Shown: positions 6,717-8,834 of the stretch, one piece after another
Position numbering within the stretch: the stretch's first letter is position 1
Layout of the letters: the number at the start of each line of letters is the position of its first letter
From: Planctomycetota bacterium
GTDB lineage: Bacteria > Planctomycetota > Phycisphaerae > UBA1845
Assembly (NCBI GenBank): GCA_022561255.1
Contig: JADFRO010000108.1
Span: forward strand, 1 to 8,834
DNA length: 8,834 nucleotides
Direction: 5' to 3'
Program-made: the position numbers and the translations under genes
The notes under the pieces: generated by a model
What the model saw: only the letters and a program-made list of their open reading frames with translations
The model's database searches: none
Told to the model about the DNA's origin: nothing

Positions 6717-8834
6717 ATGAGCGTCGGGCCTTCGTCCCCGGACGAATCCAACGATAAGCCCTTTCGTCAAGCCCGAGATACACCCGAAGAGAGCGAGTGC
6801 AGCCCACGTGGTGCGCTAGACGAGACGGAAACAGCCAAGCCACCCGCCGCGCACTTTCCCACGCACGTCACCATCGAGGGTTACCAGATCATCCGCGAGC
6901 TGCATCGCGGCGGACAAGGCATTGTTTACGAGGCCGTCCAGAAATCCACCCGGCGTAAGGTCGCCATTAAGGTTCTCCTGGAAGGACGCTTCGCGTCGTC
7001 GGCAGCCCGACGCCGTTTTCAACGCGAAATCACACTCGCAGCCGGACTCAAGCATCCCAACATCATCGCCATCTTCGATTCGGGCGAGACACCCGACGGC
7101 TATCAGTACTGTGTGATGGACTACGTCCGCGGACGATCGATCCGTGATTACGTTCGCGAGAACAAACTTCCACTGGAAGACACCCTCAAGCTGTTTTCCT
7201 CGGTTTGTGATGCCGCCCACTTTGCCAACCAAAGGGGCGTGATCCATCGCGACCTGAAACCGTCGAACATCCTCGTGGATACCGACGGCGTTCCGCGCGT
7301 GTTGGACTTCGGCCTAGCCAAACAACTTGCCGGCGGAGAACAGACGCTGGTGTCGATGACCGGGCAGGTGATGGGGACACTGCAATACATGTCGCCCGAA
7401 CAAACGCGCGGCAACCCGGACGAGATCGACGCCCGCAGCGACGTCTATTCGCTTGGCGTGGTTCTCTACGAACTGCTCACGGGTACGCACCCTTATCCCG
7501 TGAAGGGGGACATGCTCGAGATCGTCAGGCACATCACCGAGACAGCGCCGGAACTGCCGAGCAAGGTATGGACGGCTGACTCCGGTGTGTCCCGGCGAAA
7601 GTCGGGCCGATTCCGAATCGGACAGTGCCCCATCGACAACGAACTGCAAACGATCTTATTTAAGTCGCTCGCAAAAAACCGTGAGAGACGCTACCAAAGC
7701 GCGGAAGCGCTCCGGCAGGACGTATCGAACTATCTGCAAGGAAAACCTATAGAGGCTAAGCGCGACAGCTCGTTGTACGTTCTCAAGAAATCGCTCCGCC
7801 GCCATCGGACCCCAATCGCCGTGGCCATCGGGTTTGTTATTGTCGCCGCTGTGGCGCTTAATGTGGGTTCGAGGACGAGCACCCCCGCTACACCGGCGTT
7901 CGCCCCGGTGGGCCGGATCACGTCGCTGGCCGTCCTGCCGTTTGAGAACTTGAGTGCCGACCCGGAGCAGGAGTATTTCAGTGACGGCATGACCGAGGAG
8001 ATGATTGCCAAGCTCGGCCGCATGCAGCCGGAGACCTTGAGAGTGATCGCGCGCACGTCAGCCATGCGATACAAGAACACGAACAAACCGTTGGCTCAGA
8101 TCGCACGTGAACTCGGCGTGCAATACATTCTTGAAGGAAGCGTACGACGTGCCAACGACCGCGTACGCATCACAACGGCCCTGATTCAGGTGAGCGACCA
8201 GACTCAGCTCTGGGGCGACACCTACGATCGCGATCTGATCGACGTTTTCACCATCCAAAGTGACGTGGCCGGTCGCGTGGCCGAGGCTCTAGCGGTCAAA
8301 CTGCTTCCAGCGAAGAAACGGGCACTGGATCGCGAGCCGACCACCAGCTCGGTCGCCCATGATGCATACCTGAAGGGGTTGTACCACTGGAACAAACGCA
8401 CCGAATCGTCACTCAAGCGATCGGTTCAGTTTTTCGAGACCGCCGTCGAATCCGACCCCGACTTCGCTTTGGCGCACGCAGGTCTGGCACTGACCTATGT
8501 CGTCCTCGCGGGCCACGAGTATCTTGCCCCTGCGGTTGCGATGACACGGGTCAAGGAGGAGGCCGAAAAGGCGATCGCACTCGACCCGACGCTGGGTGAG
8601 GCCCACCTGGCGCTCGCGCTCTACAGAAGTCACGAGTGGAACCATCGCGCCGCCGATGGCGAGTTTCGCGAGGCCATCCGGCTCAACCCCGCCCACCCGA
8701 CGACGCACCAGTGGTATGCCGAATTCCTTGTGGGACAAGGCCGCGTCGAGGAAGCGCTCGCACAGATCAAGCAAGCGCAACATCTCGATCCCGCCTCGCG
8801 GATCATTAACGCCGTCGTAGGGATGATCCACTAC
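6717..8834 (+). CDS. Transmembrane Ser/Thr protein kinase with TolB/FlgO-like domain and TPRs (runs off right edge)
   Basis: The visible 706 residues start at ATG 6717, with GGAG 9 nt upstream. Residues 1-52 are an acidic, probably disordered lead. The Hanks-type kinase domain spans about 55-340: nucleotide loop HRGGQGIVY (63-71), VAIK with Lys85, helix C Glu104, catalytic HRDLKPSN with Asp179 and Asn184, DFG at 197-199, SPE at 226-228, Asp242 in subdomain IX. All catalytic residues are present, so it should be active. One membrane helix lies at about 366-382. Outside it, residues 401-530 resemble the TolB/FlgO-type domain found in kinases and adenylate cyclases (LAVLPFENLSADPEQEYFSD, then ELGVQYILEGSVRR and LWGDTYDRDL). 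TPR-like repeats begin near 544 and continue past the edge. It probably senses an envelope signal or partner and phosphorylates cytoplasmic targets. No stop codon is in the window. Substrates are unknown. Confidence 0.93.
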   Translation, partial: MSVGPSSPDESNDKPFRQARDTPEESECSPRGALDETETAKPPAAHFPTHVTIEGYQIIRELHRGGQGIVYEAVQKSTRRKVAIKVLLEGRFASSAARRRFQREITLAAGLKHPNIIAIFDSGETPDGYQYCVMDYVRGRSIRDYVRENKLPLEDTLKLFSSVCDAAHFANQRGVIHRDLKPSNILVDTDGVPRVLDFGLAKQLAGGEQTLVSMTGQVMGTLQYMSPEQTRGNPDEIDARSDVYSLGVVLYELLTGTHPYPVKGDMLEIVRHITETAPELPSKVWTADSGVSRRKSGRFRIGQCPIDNELQTILFKSLAKNRERRYQSAEALRQDVSNYLQGKPIEAKRDSSLYVLKKSLRRHRTPIAVAIGFVIVAAVALNVGSRTSTPATPAFAPVGRITSLAVLPFENLSADPEQEYFSDGMTEEMIAKLGRMQPETLRVIARTSAMRYKNTNKPLAQIARELGVQYILEGSVRRANDRVRITTALIQVSDQTQLWGDTYDRDLIDVFTIQSDVAGRVAEALAVKLLPAKKRALDREPTTSSVAHDAYLKGLYHWNKRTESSLKRSVQFFETAVESDPDFALAHAGLALTYVVLAGHEYLAPAVAMTRVKEEAEKAIALDPTLGEAHLALALYRSHEWNHRAADGEFREAIRLNPAHPTTHQWYAEFLVGQGRVEEALAQIKQAQHLDPASRIINAVVGMIHY

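Noticed and set aside
6374..6751. Minus-strand open frame of 125 codons across the LysM-kinase gap
   Set aside because: It covers the LysM promoter, the inverted repeat and the kinase start, has no recognisable domain, and its composition follows the repeat.
1..8834. Defence, phage, CRISPR, toxin-antitoxin or transposon cargo
   Set aside because: No spaced direct repeats, integrase, transposase, nuclease or small toxin-antitoxin pair is seen. RecG is a housekeeping helicase with its normal domain set, not a defence-type fusion.

Overview
The window looks like chromosomal DNA from a GC-rich bacterium (about 60% G+C by eye), most probably a planctomycete. Two things point there. One is a secreted cytochrome c carrying a dockerin-like pair of calcium loops of the kind common in planctomycete exported proteins. 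The other is a long Ser/Thr kinase whose nucleotide loop reads HRGGQG, fused to a TolB/FlgO-like domain and TPRs. The lineage call is inference from protein style; no rRNA or marker tree is possible here.

Layout, left to right. Positions 1-505 (minus) hold the N-terminal 168 residues of an MMPL/RND-type membrane transporter that runs off the left edge. A 339-bp divergent gap follows. Positions 845-2092 (plus) encode an unrecognised 415-residue protein with a helical N-terminus, an acidic disordered linker and an alanine-rich heptad coiled coil. Convergent with it, 2159-3577 (minus) encodes an exported three-haem cytochrome c with an internal dockerin-like module, its own sigma70-type promoter and a strong Shine-Dalgarno. 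Next, 3781-6319 (minus) is a two-gene operon: a small LysM lipoprotein first, then recG, whose start overlaps the LysM gene. A near-consensus promoter precedes the LysM gene. A 397-bp divergent gap (6320-6716) holds a REP/REPIN-like inverted repeat. From 6717 to the right edge (plus) runs a receptor-type Ser/Thr kinase, cut off within its TPR region.

Five of the six genes have, or probably have, an envelope connection: transporter, exported cytochrome, LysM lipoprotein and transmembrane kinase clearly, the coiled-coil protein only possibly. RecG is the one clear housekeeping DNA-repair gene. I see no phage, CRISPR, toxin-antitoxin or defence island, no transposase, and no tRNA or rRNA. The parts most worth a second look are the coiled-coil protein, the mosaic cytochrome, the LysM/recG overlap and the inverted repeat in the LysM-kinase gap. 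None of these is by itself proof of a new system.
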